Shown one piece after another: positions 33,159-41,429 of a stretch of 64,000 bases of DNA (positions are counted from its first letter, which is position 1; each line of letters begins with the position of its first letter). The position numbers and the translations under genes were made by a program. The stretch comes from a bacterium. GTDB taxonomy: Bacteria; Armatimonadota; Abditibacteriia; Abditibacteriales; Abditibacteriaceae. The stretch covers positions 124,001 to 188,000 of the forward strand of contig SDZD01000001.1 of the NCBI GenBank assembly GCA_004172935.1, in the 5' to 3' direction. Below the pieces are notes generated by a model, which saw nothing but the letters and a program-made list of their open reading frames with translations, had not been told where the DNA came from and searched no databases.

Positions 33159-35615
33159 ATGCAACTTCAGAAGCCACTTCTCATCGCCTCAGTAGGCACT
33201 CTCGCAGTTTTAGGCAGTATTACTCCGCTTGTCGCGGCTCCCAGTGCTCGTCTCACCGTGAACATGAGTGCGCCGGGCAAGACCATCAGCCCGTTGCTGT
33301 ACGGCATCTTCTTCGAAGAAATCAACCGCGCGGGCGACGGTGGTATTTACGCCGAGATGGTACAGAACCGCTCATTCGAGGACACCGATTTCCCCCTCGC
33401 GTGGACGCTCATCAAAAGCCAGAATGCCGCAGCGAACGTCGAGTTGGACAAGAGCAAACCGCTCAACAGTCAGAATCCAACCAGCTTGCGCGTCACGGTA
33501 TCGGACGTAAGTGGCGGGCGCGTCGGTGTTGTTAACCGAGGTTTTGCGGGCACGCTGTTGCGCGGTAATAAATCGGAGTGGCAACCCAAATTCGAGAATG
33601 CTTCGGGCGGTCTGGCAGTGCAAAAGGGCAAAACCTACGACCTGTCGTTTTATGCCCGCGCTACGGCATCAAACCCTCTGGTGGCCTCACTGGAAAGTTC
33701 TAAGGGCGTTGTTCTCGCTTCCCAAAAAGTGACTGGTGTTGGCAACGGCTGGAAAAAATTTAGCGTGTCGCTCAGCTCTAAAGACAGCGATTCCAACGCG
33801 CGTCTGGTCATCTCGACGGATAAAACGGGCACGTTCTGGTTGGATATGGTGTCGCTGTTCCCGCGCGACACATGGAAGAACCGCCCAAATGGTTTACGCG
33901 CCGATTTGATGGAGAAAATCGACGCCATGAAGCCCGCCTTCGTGCGTTTCCCCGGCGGCTGCTTTGTCGAGGGCGACCGCCTAGAAAACCGCTTCGTGTG
34001 GAAAGAAACCATCGGTGATGTCGCGACAAGGCCCGGACACTGGAACCTGTGGTCTTACCGCTCGACGGACGGGCTTGGTTATCTCGAATATTTGCAGATG
34101 TGCGAAGACCTCAAAGCCGAGCCGCTGTTTGTTATCAACGTCGGTATGTCGCATCAGGGCGTTGTGCCGATGGCACAGATGGGGCCGTATGTGCAAGATG
34201 CGTTGGACGCCATCGAATACGCCAATGGCCCAGTCACCAGTAAATGGGGAGCACTGCGCGCCAAACATGGGCATCCGAAACCCTTCACCTTGAAGTTGAT
34301 GCAGATCGGCAACGAGAACGGCGGAGCAGCCTATAACGAGCGCTATGCCCTGTTCCACGACGCCATTAAGGCCAAGTACCCGAACATCAATCTGGTTGCG
34401 TGCGACTGGGGCGGCACTCCCAAAAACCGACCACTCGACATCATCGACCCGCATCTGTACTCCAATCCGCAGACGATGATCAACCAATCCAATCGCTTCG
34501 ACAATAGCGACCGTAGTGGGCCACATATCTACTTCGGTGAATACGCTGTCACCGAGCAGTCGGGCACAGGCAACCTGCAAGCCGCTGTGGCCGAAGCAGC
34601 GTTTATGACTGGCCTTGAGCGCAATGGCGACATCGTCAAAATGTCGTCCTACGCCCCACTACTGAGCCACTGGGATTGGAAAGCGTGGAATCCAAACGCC
34701 ATCGTTTACGACCAGTCGCAGCTGTACGGCACACCATCGTACTATGTGCAGCAGATGTTCGGCGCCAATCGCGGAGACGTAAATTTGCCCGTTGCCATCG
34801 AACAACCCAAAACCAATGCCAGAGTTGCATCCGGCAAAATTGGCGTCGGCACATGGGATACACAGGCCGAATTCAAAGACATCAAAGTCACCAAGAACGG
34901 CCAAACGCTGTTCGCCAGCGACTTCTCGCAAAACACCAACGGCTGGAAAACAACCGATGGTCAGTGGAGCGTCATGGATGGCTCTTTGCGTCAGGGCGGC
35001 GGCGGTCAAGGAGTGCGCGCTTCCATCGGCGACGTATCATGGAGCGATTACACCCTATCGCTCAAAGCGCGCAAATTGGGCGGCGCCGAAGGCTTTTTGA
35101 TTACTTTCACCTCGCCTGATGACCAGACCAAAACATGGTGGAATCTGGGCGGTTGGGGCAACAAGGAACACGGCCTTGAGTTGGAAGGCTCGACGATGGC
35201 GCGCGTGCCGGGAACAATCGAAACCAATCGTTGGTACGATATTCGAATCGAGTTGAAGGGCGATAACATCAAGGCTTACCTCGATGGAAAACTCATCCAT
35301 GACGTGAACCGCTCTCGCCCCGCGCTGTATGCCGTCGCCGGACGCGACAAAGCCACGGGCGAAGCGATTCTCAAAGTGGTCAACACTTCGGGGCAGCCCG
35401 TCGAGACTGCCATTGATTTGAACGGCGCTAAAAACGTCGCAGCCACAGGCAACGCTTGGACTTTAGCAGGACCCAATCCTCTCGCCGAGAACAGCTTCAT
35501 GGCGCCAACTCGACTTGCAACGCAGAAATCGACCTTCACTGCTGGACGTGCCGCCTTCAACCGCACGCTACCCGCCAATTCGGTCACAGTTATCCGCCTC
35601 AAAGCGGGTTCATAA
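33159..35615 (+). CDS. Exported alpha-L-arabinofuranosidase, GH51 type
   Basis: 818 residues from ATG 33159, which begins a signal peptide (MQLQKPLLIASVGTLAVLGS..VAA); a GTG at 33111 is upstream. 'KTISPLLYGIFFEEINRAGDGGIYAEMVQNRSFE' is split over the GH51 start; a CBM4/9-like beta-sandwich (about 90-240) follows, then the barrel with acid/base E386 in QIGNENGG and nucleophile E461 in YFGEYAVTE. A laminin-G/DUF1080-like beta domain (about 555-690, 'WKTTDGQWSVMDGSLRQ', 'NKEHGLELEG') is inserted before the C-terminal arabinofuranosidase domain. It releases terminal arabinose from plant polysaccharides. It is divergent from a LacI regulator. Confidence 0.92.
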   Translation: MQLQKPLLIASVGTLAVLGSITPLVAAPSARLTVNMSAPGKTISPLLYGIFFEEINRAGDGGIYAEMVQNRSFEDTDFPLAWTLIKSQNAAANVELDKSKPLNSQNPTSLRVTVSDVSGGRVGVVNRGFAGTLLRGNKSEWQPKFENASGGLAVQKGKTYDLSFYARATASNPLVASLESSKGVVLASQKVTGVGNGWKKFSVSLSSKDSDSNARLVISTDKTGTFWLDMVSLFPRDTWKNRPNGLRADLMEKIDAMKPAFVRFPGGCFVEGDRLENRFVWKETIGDVATRPGHWNLWSYRSTDGLGYLEYLQMCEDLKAEPLFVINVGMSHQGVVPMAQMGPYVQDALDAIEYANGPVTSKWGALRAKHGHPKPFTLKLMQIGNENGGAAYNERYALFHDAIKAKYPNINLVACDWGGTPKNRPLDIIDPHLYSNPQTMINQSNRFDNSDRSGPHIYFGEYAVTEQSGTGNLQAAVAEAAFMTGLERNGDIVKMSSYAPLLSHWDWKAWNPNAIVYDQSQLYGTPSYYVQQMFGANRGDVNLPVAIEQPKTNARVASGKIGVGTWDTQAEFKDIKVTKNGQTLFASDFSQNTNGWKTTDGQWSVMDGSLRQGGGGQGVRASIGDVSWSDYTLSLKARKLGGAEGFLITFTSPDDQTKTWWNLGGWGNKEHGLELEGSTMARVPGTIETNRWYDIRIELKGDNIKAYLDGKLIHDVNRSRPALYAVAGRDKATGEAILKVVNTSGQPVETAIDLNGAKNVAATGNAWTLAGPNPLAENSFMAPTRLATQKSTFTAGRAAFNRTLPANSVTVIRLKAGS

Positions 35616-35632
35616 ATTTAGTCCCAATGAAA

Positions 35633-35658
35633 CGCGGCCAACGATGGTGTTGGCCGCG
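35633..35658 (+). terminator. Intrinsic terminator of the GH51 gene
   Basis: CGCGGCCAAC (35633-35642) pairs with GTTGGCCGCG (35649-35658) over 6 nt, followed by ATTTTTTG. Confidence 0.85.
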
Positions 35659-35711
35659 ATTTTTTGTGTTTTCCGTGTTGCAAGAGTCCCCAATTTGCAC
35701 AAGGGTTCGCG

Positions 35712-36194
35712 ATGAAAAAATTTGGCTCTTTGCTGGGGTTTATCGCCATCGCTCAAGTCATTGGCGGTTCGAGTGGAATCGTCACGGCCAAGTCGATTCG
35801 CGACGGCTGGTATGATGGGCTAGACAAGCCCAAATGGACACCGCCAAACGCCGTGTTTGGGCCAGTATGGACAATTCTGTTCGCCTTCATGGGCATCGCC
35901 GCGTGGCGTGTGTGGCGTAGGCGCGAACAGAACCCCGAAGAAACCAAAACCGCGCTGACATGGTGGAGCGTGCAACTGTTGTTGAACGCAGCATGGAGCA
36001 TTCTGTTTTTCGGCTTTCGCAAGCCGAAGTGGGCGTGGCTCGAAATCTTCGCGTTGTGGGGTTCGATTGTGTTCACCATGCGCTCGCTGTGGAAGCGCGA
36101 CCAAGTGGCGGGAACGCTGTTTTTACCTTATCTGGCGTGGACGAGTTTCGCGGCGGCGCTTACCACTTCTATCGCCTGGCGCAACGACGACTAA
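35712..36194 (+). CDS. tspO: TspO/MBR-family membrane protein
   Basis: 160 residues with five membrane helices. The family pattern is clear: 'WYDGLDKPKWTPPNAVFGPVWTILF' (written here in part) at about 36-60, then 'QLLLNAAWSILFFGFRKPKWAWLEI' and 'LPYLAWTSFAAALTTSIAW'. TspO proteins bind porphyrins and cholesterol-like compounds and affect stress responses in bacteria. The ATG at 35712 matches the family start; an upstream in-frame stretch is not conserved. A lipoprotein gene follows closely. Confidence 0.92.
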   Translation: MKKFGSLLGFIAIAQVIGGSSGIVTAKSIRDGWYDGLDKPKWTPPNAVFGPVWTILFAFMGIAAWRVWRRREQNPEETKTALTWWSVQLLLNAAWSILFFGFRKPKWAWLEIFALWGSIVFTMRSLWKRDQVAGTLFLPYLAWTSFAAALTTSIAWRNDD

Positions 36195-36218
36195 GGCGTT
36201 GTGTTCAAACTTGGGTTG

Positions 36219-36977
36219 ATGCGTCGTGCTTTTCTCATCGGGCCTCTGGCCACTTGTCTGCTCCCTCTGTTCGGCGGTTGCGCCAAAAGCCCCGCCGGTG
36301 GCCCTGTTGTTCGCGCCGTCAACCGCTTCCAGACAACCCTCACAGTAGCGGGCACAGTCAACCCAACCTACTCTTATGGCGTGGCCTTCGATGATGCGGG
36401 CGGCGATGGGCAGGGACCGGAAGCGATTCTGGGCTACACCCCGGTCATCAACCGAGTCGTTGGCGGCACGTTTCGCCTGTTGATTTTGTACGTCAACGGA
36501 AATTTCCGCATTTTCTACCGCTCGACGCCCGCCGATGCCTCAACCGAACGCGAAATTACCGGCACTAGCGGTTTATTCGTCGTCACGCCGCGCGCCACCC
36601 AAAACGGGCTGAATTTCACTCTCGATTTGGATGCCTTTGTGCCCGGCACCAGCACATTCATCTTCCCGCACACATCGGGCACAAACCCGGCGCTAATTTC
36701 CGACCGCTTCGACATCAACGCGATAACCACCAATACCGCCATCATCGACGAGCGAGATGTGCGTATCAAACCTGTCGATGCGTTGGGACCACAGCAAATT
36801 GCCACTCCCGTCGAAGTGCAAATTGGCGCAACGCGCACCCTGACGATTTCGGATGCAACGGGCGATGAAAACCTGGCCGACAACGACTTCACCAATCCTT
36901 CATCGCCGACGTATGTGCCGTTCTCGAATATTGACATTACCAGTCTGCAAATCGGAATTACCCGTTCGAGTGCATAG
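36219..36977 (+). CDS. Lipoprotein of unknown function
   Basis: 252 residues. The N-terminus MRRAFLIGPLATCLLPLFGGC is a lipoprotein signal with the Cys at position 21, so the mature protein is anchored to a membrane. The body is beta-rich ('YSYGVAFDDAGGDGQGPEAI', 'RLLILYVNGNFRIFYR', 'GLNFTLDLDAF'). I do not recognise the family. A GTG six codons upstream (36201), with AAGG just before it, is an alternative start. It follows tspO by about 24 bp and is followed by lipA after 20 bp. Confidence 0.75.
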   Translation: MRRAFLIGPLATCLLPLFGGCAKSPAGGPVVRAVNRFQTTLTVAGTVNPTYSYGVAFDDAGGDGQGPEAILGYTPVINRVVGGTFRLLILYVNGNFRIFYRSTPADASTEREITGTSGLFVVTPRATQNGLNFTLDLDAFVPGTSTFIFPHTSGTNPALISDRFDINAITTNTAIIDERDVRIKPVDALGPQQIATPVEVQIGATRTLTISDATGDENLADNDFTNPSSPTYVPFSNIDITSLQIGITRSSA

Positions 36978-36997
36978 AGGCTTTACACTGAAGGGCA

Positions 36998-37942
36998 ATG
37001 CAAATCATCCCGCTCGAAAGCCTCAAAGTGGGCGCCAACGACGCACACCGCGAATTGGTTAACGCGCAGCGTTTGCCGGATTGGATGAAGACCAAGGCGG
37101 GCAAGTTCCGCCAGATGAGCGAAACCGACGCGCTTTTGCGCGAACGAGGCATCGTGACTGTCTGCCAGGAAGCGCGTTGCCCCAACATCGGCGAGTGCTG
37201 GAGCCACAAAACCGCGACCTTCATGATCGGCGGCGATGCCTGCACCCGCAACTGCGGTTTCTGCAACGTCTCGACAGCAAAACCACGTGCGCTCGACATC
37301 CACGAGCCACGCAACGTCGCGCTGTCGGCTCGCGAATTAGGTCTTAAATACGTCGTTATCACTAGCGTCGACCGCGACGACTTGCCCGATGGCGGCGCCG
37401 CTCACTGGGTTTCTACTATCGAAGCAGTACGCGCCGAGTTGCCCGAAGCTCAAATCGAGATTCTGACACCCGATTTTCGTGGCAAGTGGAAAGACGTGGA
37501 AACCGTCGCCGCGACACGCCCGAACGTCTACAACCACAACATCGAAACAGTGCCCTCGCTTTATCGCTGGGTTCGCCCCGGTTCGGACTACAACCGTTCG
37601 CTCGAACTGTTGCAGCGTGTCAAACGCTTCGATTCCAACATCCTCACCAAATCGGGTCTGATGCTGGGACTGGGCGAAACCAACGAGCAGGTCGTCGAAG
37701 TTCTGAAAGATTTGAAGGCCCACGACGTGGACTTCATCACCATCGGCCAGTATTTGCGCCCGACACCGCGCCACTTGCCCGTAGCGCGTTACCCACACCC
37801 CGACGAGTTCGAGGAACTGAAACGCATCGGCGAAGACATGGGCTTCTCGATGGTGGCCAGCGGCCCCTTCGTTCGCAGCTCGTACCACGCGGGCGAAGAT
37901 TTCGCGCGTGCAACCGAAACGGTTATCGCAATCGAAGCGTAA
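36998..37942 (+). CDS. lipA: Lipoyl synthase
   Basis: 314 residues, a radical-SAM enzyme that inserts two sulfurs into octanoyl groups on lipoyl-dependent enzymes. The auxiliary-cluster cysteines C56, C61 and C67 (CQEARCPNIGEC) and radical-SAM cysteines C82, C86 and C89 (CTRNCGFC) are all present, with 'VITSVDRDDLPDGGA', 'YNHNIETVPSLY' and the C-terminal 'RSSYHAGE' whose Ser binds the auxiliary cluster. LipB is not in the window. It is the third gene of a tspO-lipoprotein-lipA run and ends at a strong terminator. Confidence 0.97.
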   Translation: MQIIPLESLKVGANDAHRELVNAQRLPDWMKTKAGKFRQMSETDALLRERGIVTVCQEARCPNIGECWSHKTATFMIGGDACTRNCGFCNVSTAKPRALDIHEPRNVALSARELGLKYVVITSVDRDDLPDGGAAHWVSTIEAVRAELPEAQIEILTPDFRGKWKDVETVAATRPNVYNHNIETVPSLYRWVRPGSDYNRSLELLQRVKRFDSNILTKSGLMLGLGETNEQVVEVLKDLKAHDVDFITIGQYLRPTPRHLPVARYPHPDEFEELKRIGEDMGFSMVASGPFVRSSYHAGEDFARATETVIAIEA

Positions 37943-37962
37943 ACCAACGGTTAACCAACAAT

Positions 37963-37999
37963 ACAAAAGCAGTGGACACTCGATGTCCACTGCTTTTGT
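37963..37999 (+). terminator. Intrinsic terminator of lipA
   Basis: A 16-bp perfect stem (37963-37978 with 37984-37999; ACAAAAGCAGTGGACA) with a 5-nt loop. Confidence 0.85.
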
Positions 38000-38122
38000 T
38001 GCTATCACATCCCTTTAGCATTTTCCCGACCCCACTCACAAGCCCCCGCCGAAACAGTTCTCGGCGATAAAAGCGCCCAAAAGATGCCTCCATTTGCGAA
38101 CGGAGTCGTCTAACTATTCTCT

Positions 38123-38764
38123 ATGCGCCGCGCGTTCACCCTCATAGAAATCCTCGTCGTTATCGCGATTATAGGGTTATTGGCGGCGATCTTGTTTCCG
38201 GTGTTCGCAAAGGCCAGAGAAAACGCGCGGCGCGCCTCCTGCCAGAGCAATTTGAAGCAGATTTTTCTGGCGCACTCGATGTACCGCGATGATTACGATG
38301 GCATTTTCGCTCCGTGCGCTTATATAAATCCAGGCGGTGGTCACGTCGAGTGGCCCGAACTATTCTTCCCCTATGCGCGCAACCGGCAGATTTTTCTGTG
38401 CCCCACCGACACCACTTCGCGAGAAATCTCCTACGGGCTGAATACCATCGCCTTCGCGGACGCTGAGTTCATACCGCCAATCGGCATAAACCTCGGCGGC
38501 ATACGCATGGACGCCGTTAGCCTGTACGTGATGGCGTGCGAAAGTGGCGGGGACGATAATTTCACCACGACCCGTCACGACTCATGGAAAGTTGTACCGC
38601 CCTCGAAATCCCTTCAATTTGATGGCGACTCCCGACCATCCAGCCAACATTTCGAGCGCTCGAACGTGCTGTTCCTTGATGGACACGTCAAATCGCTATC
38701 ACTCGCCAGTTTTTATCGCGGCCAAACCCCGGTCGACCGCTTCTTCTCTGCCGAATCCGAATAA
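38123..38764 (+). CDS. Pseudopilin-like protein with prepilin N-terminus (DUF1559-like family)
   Basis: 213 residues. The prepilin signal is short: MRRA^[13 protein letters not shown], with Ala in place of the usual Gly before the cut and Glu at +5. The helix is followed by '[19 protein letters not shown]' and a C-terminal globular domain ending with '[12 protein letters not shown]'. The protein would be cleaved and methylated by prepilin peptidase and then sit in the inner membrane or a pilus/secretion fibre. Related proteins lie at 44325, 45397 and 51341. It is a single gene. Confidence 0.9.
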   Translation: MRRAFTLIEILVVIAIIGLLAAILFPVFAKARENARRASCQSNLKQIFLAHSMYRDDYDGIFAPCAYINPGGGHVEWPELFFPYARNRQIFLCPTDTTSREISYGLNTIAFADAEFIPPIGINLGGIRMDAVSLYVMACESGGDDNFTTTRHDSWKVVPPSKSLQFDGDSRPSSQHFERSNVLFLDGHVKSLSLASFYRGQTPVDRFFSAESE

Positions 38765-38776
38765 AAGCCCAGCCCG

Positions 38777-39346
38777 TTAGCTCTTCATCTCGTTATCGCC
38801 CTGCAACTTCGAGCCGACGGGGCCGCTTTGCCCAGCATATTTGCCCTTGTAGGGACGGCTGGAAGGCGACGAGATTTTCTCGAACGTCATCGAACAAATG
38901 CGCATATTGGGATAAAGCGCGACTGGCATCGGGCCAATGTTGCCCAGTTCCATCACACAGCGGCCCACGAATCCGGGGAAAAACATCGGCGCCGTACCAT
39001 GAACGATGATGCCGAGGCGCCCCAGCGAGGAGCGGCCCTCAAGGCGTCCGAGCATATCGGCGGGCAAAGCGACTTCTTCGATTGTCGCTGCCAACACCAA
39101 CTCCTGCGGGTGCATGATAAAAGGCTGGTCATCGTCGACCGTGATAACGCGCGTGAAATCGTCCCAGTTAATGGGGGCGCGCGGGTCAATAAGAGGCGTG
39201 CGTACACGCTCGAAGACACGGAACTCGTGGCCCAACCGCAAATCGAGCGAACAAGCGCCCATTTGAGTTGAAAAGTCGGGCGCGGGTGTAATTTTTAAAT
39301 GACCAGACGAAAGAGCGCCTTCAATATCGACATCGGAAAGAACCAT
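38777..39346 (-). CDS. dcd: dCTP deaminase
   Basis: 189 residues from ATG 39346; a longer upstream reading overlaps nothing conserved. It converts dCTP to dUTP. The trimer-type dUTPase fold motifs are visible: 'GACSLDLRLGHEFRVF' early, 'EGRSSLGRLGIIVHGTA' (S106/S107, R110), 'PGFVGRCVMELGN' with the catalytic-type Glu at 133, and 'KYAGQSGPVGSKL' at the end. It follows the esterase lipoprotein gene by 49 bp on the same strand and is convergent with the pseudopilin gene. Confidence 0.92.
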   Translation of the reverse strand: MVLSDVDIEGALSSGHLKITPAPDFSTQMGACSLDLRLGHEFRVFERVRTPLIDPRAPINWDDFTRVITVDDDQPFIMHPQELVLAATIEEVALPADMLGRLEGRSSLGRLGIIVHGTAPMFFPGFVGRCVMELGNIGPMPVALYPNMRICSMTFEKISSPSSRPYKGKYAGQSGPVGSKLQGDNEMKS

Positions 39347-39395
39347 GAAAAAGCCAGTAAAACCATTTTGGGCCGCTTCGCGTGCAAAATTGGCC

Positions 39396-40298
39396 TTAAG
39401 AACGCTTGTGAGCGAACAGCCACGGCAGCAATGCAGCGTGTTTGTAGGCCGCCCGCCACGCGCGATGCCCGTATTGGCTGGTTTCGGTGTAAAGTGGCTC
39501 GCCACCAGCCGCGCGTAGCGCCGCCACCATCTGACGGGTGCGATTCACCGAAATCACGTTATCCCCACTGTCATGCCATGCCCAAATCGGTAGTGAGGCG
39601 ATGCGCGATACCGTTGCGGGGTCGCCACCGCCGCAAATGGGGATGGCAGCGGCGAATGTTTCAGGCTCGCGGGTGATGGCATCCCAGGTACCGAAGCCTC
39701 CCATCGAAATGCCAGTGACGTAGATTCGCTTGTCATCAATAGCCGGGAAACGCCGTTTGAGGTCGCGCAGCAAATCGAGAGTCAGCAGCATCGGCGCTGT
39801 CGGAGTAGCGCGTTGCGTACTGTTTGAAGCCGCCCAATCGAGGCCCGACCACGTGCCATCGCCTCCCGGCTCGCCCTGCGGAGCTTGCGGCGCGAGGAAA
39901 AAGCATGGATATTTCGCCTGATTTTTGGGCAGCACGAACAGATGGCTTTCGGGAACGCTCATTTGCTGGCCGTTGTCCGTCCCACTATCTGCTGCGCCAT
40001 GCAGAAACAAAACCAACGGGAATTTCTCTGCAAGCAGCGAATCGGGGACATAGAGTTGGTATGGCAAAGTGCCAACCGATTCTCGAAAGCGCGCCGCTTG
40101 CCAACTTCCCATCGCCCCCGGTGCAGTAGTGAAGGACGGAACGGCTTGTGGCGTCGCAGTCGCTCGCGCTGTGGCGGTGGCTCTTGGAGTTGAAGTGGGC
40201 GAAGGAGCGCCAGAACCTCCGCCACCACAACCACAAAATAAGGCCAAGGGCAAAGCCACTAACAAAGCGCAAACCAACTTCGATGCGAAACAGTTCAT
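39396..40298 (-). CDS. Esterase/alpha-beta hydrolase lipoprotein
   Basis: 300 residues. The start MNCFASKLVCALLVALPLALFCGC is a lipoprotein signal with Cys at about 22-24, followed by a Thr/Ala/Pro linker. The rest is an alpha/beta hydrolase of the PHB-depolymerase/feruloyl-esterase-like group: 'PLVLFLHGA' oxyanion segment, nucleophile Ser in GISMGGFG, Asp in 'WHDSGDNVI', His in 'YGHRAW'. It probably removes ester groups from polysaccharides or polyesters outside the inner membrane; substrate unknown. dcd follows downstream. Confidence 0.88.
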   Translation of the reverse strand: MNCFASKLVCALLVALPLALFCGCGGGGSGAPSPTSTPRATATARATATPQAVPSFTTAPGAMGSWQAARFRESVGTLPYQLYVPDSLLAEKFPLVLFLHGAADSGTDNGQQMSVPESHLFVLPKNQAKYPCFFLAPQAPQGEPGGDGTWSGLDWAASNSTQRATPTAPMLLTLDLLRDLKRRFPAIDDKRIYVTGISMGGFGTWDAITREPETFAAAIPICGGGDPATVSRIASLPIWAWHDSGDNVISVNRTRQMVAALRAAGGEPLYTETSQYGHRAWRAAYKHAALLPWLFAHKRS

Positions 40299-40488
40299 GA
40301 ATATCTGAAGGCGAAAGATGGCCCGAACACCTCACTGCGTGCCACGCTCTTTTGCAGCGAGGTAGTGTGATGGTAAGGAAGCAGTTGGGGCTTTCAAAAG
40401 GGCACGAAAGAGTCCTTTGGGGCCAGTTAATGGATGCTCGAAATGTTCTTGGCTTCGCTCCGTGCGCGTTTGCGTTTAACTGCCGGTG

Positions 40489-41361
40489 ATGCTCTTGTCT
40501 CCCGCGCAGTTGCAAACCCTCGATGCCCTCGCGCTTTCGGCGCGCAAAGCCTTCACAGGCAGTTCCAAAGGCGAAAAACGCTCGACGAAGCGCGGCTCTT
40601 CGGTCGAGTTCGCCGACTTCCGTTCCTATAACATTGGCGACGACATCAGACGCATCGACTGGAATGCCTACGCGCGCTTCGACAAGCTGTATCTCAAGAT
40701 GTTCTTGGAAGAGGAAGACCTCGACTTGACCCTGCTAGTCGATGCTTCGGCCTCCATGTCGTTCGGAAACCCAACGAAACTGCGCGCTGCCTGCCAGGTC
40801 GCGGGAGCGCTTGGCTACGTAGGCCTCACCAATTTCGACCGCGTCTCGGCAGTGACTTTCGGCGAGGGAATACGCTCGCAATTTCCACCATCACGCGGCA
40901 AGGGCGCGGCGGGCCAACTGTTCAACTTCCTCGACCGCCCCGAAGCCAGCGGGCGCGCCGATTTTGCTGAAGTCACCCGGCGGGTGACTCTGGCGGCGAA
41001 GAGGTCGGGAGTGTGCATAGTGGTCTCCGACTTCCTCTTTCCCGAAGGCTATGAAAAGGGTCTAAAAACCCTCGCAGCGCGCGGCTTTGAAACGACAGTC
41101 ATCCAACTTCTGGCGCGCGAAGAATTGGAGCCAACTTTGACAGGAGACTTGAAATTGGTGGACGCCGAAGACGGCTCCATCAGGGAAATTTCGGTAACGG
41201 CTTCGCTGCTCAAAGCCTACAAAGCCAACCTCGAAAACTACACCGCCAACCTGCGCAGCTTTTGTTTGCGCTACGGCATGAACTACGTTTTGATAGGCAA
41301 TGACACCCCAGTCGAAGACACAATCGGCCGTATGCTACGCGGCGTGGGCGTCGTCAAATAA
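40489..41361 (+). CDS. DUF58 domain protein, cytoplasmic type
   Basis: 290 residues from ATG 40489, with a GTG directly before it in frame. 'RGSSVEFADFRSYNIGDDIRRIDWNAYAR' (split over about 40-68) is the DUF58 signature; 'LTLLVDASASM' is an intact von Willebrand-A metal site of DxSxS type. There is no membrane segment. DUF58 proteins usually pair with a MoxR ATPase and BatA/BatB proteins; none is adjacent. Compared with the DUF58 protein at 23011 it is shorter and keeps the metal site. Confidence 0.9.
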   Translation: MLLSPAQLQTLDALALSARKAFTGSSKGEKRSTKRGSSVEFADFRSYNIGDDIRRIDWNAYARFDKLYLKMFLEEEDLDLTLLVDASASMSFGNPTKLRAACQVAGALGYVGLTNFDRVSAVTFGEGIRSQFPPSRGKGAAGQLFNFLDRPEASGRADFAEVTRRVTLAAKRSGVCIVVSDFLFPEGYEKGLKTLAARGFETTVIQLLAREELEPTLTGDLKLVDAEDGSIREISVTASLLKAYKANLENYTANLRSFCLRYGMNYVLIGNDTPVEDTIGRMLRGVGVVK

Positions 41362-41429
41362 TCACAGAACAATCCTAATTTGGCGTAGTCTATACGTCCG
41401 TTTACTGGCCTTCGCTTGGACCAAATCAG

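Noticed and set aside
37337-38008. Reverse-strand open frame of about 220 codons
   Set aside because: Antisense to lipA, which has all catalytic cysteines.
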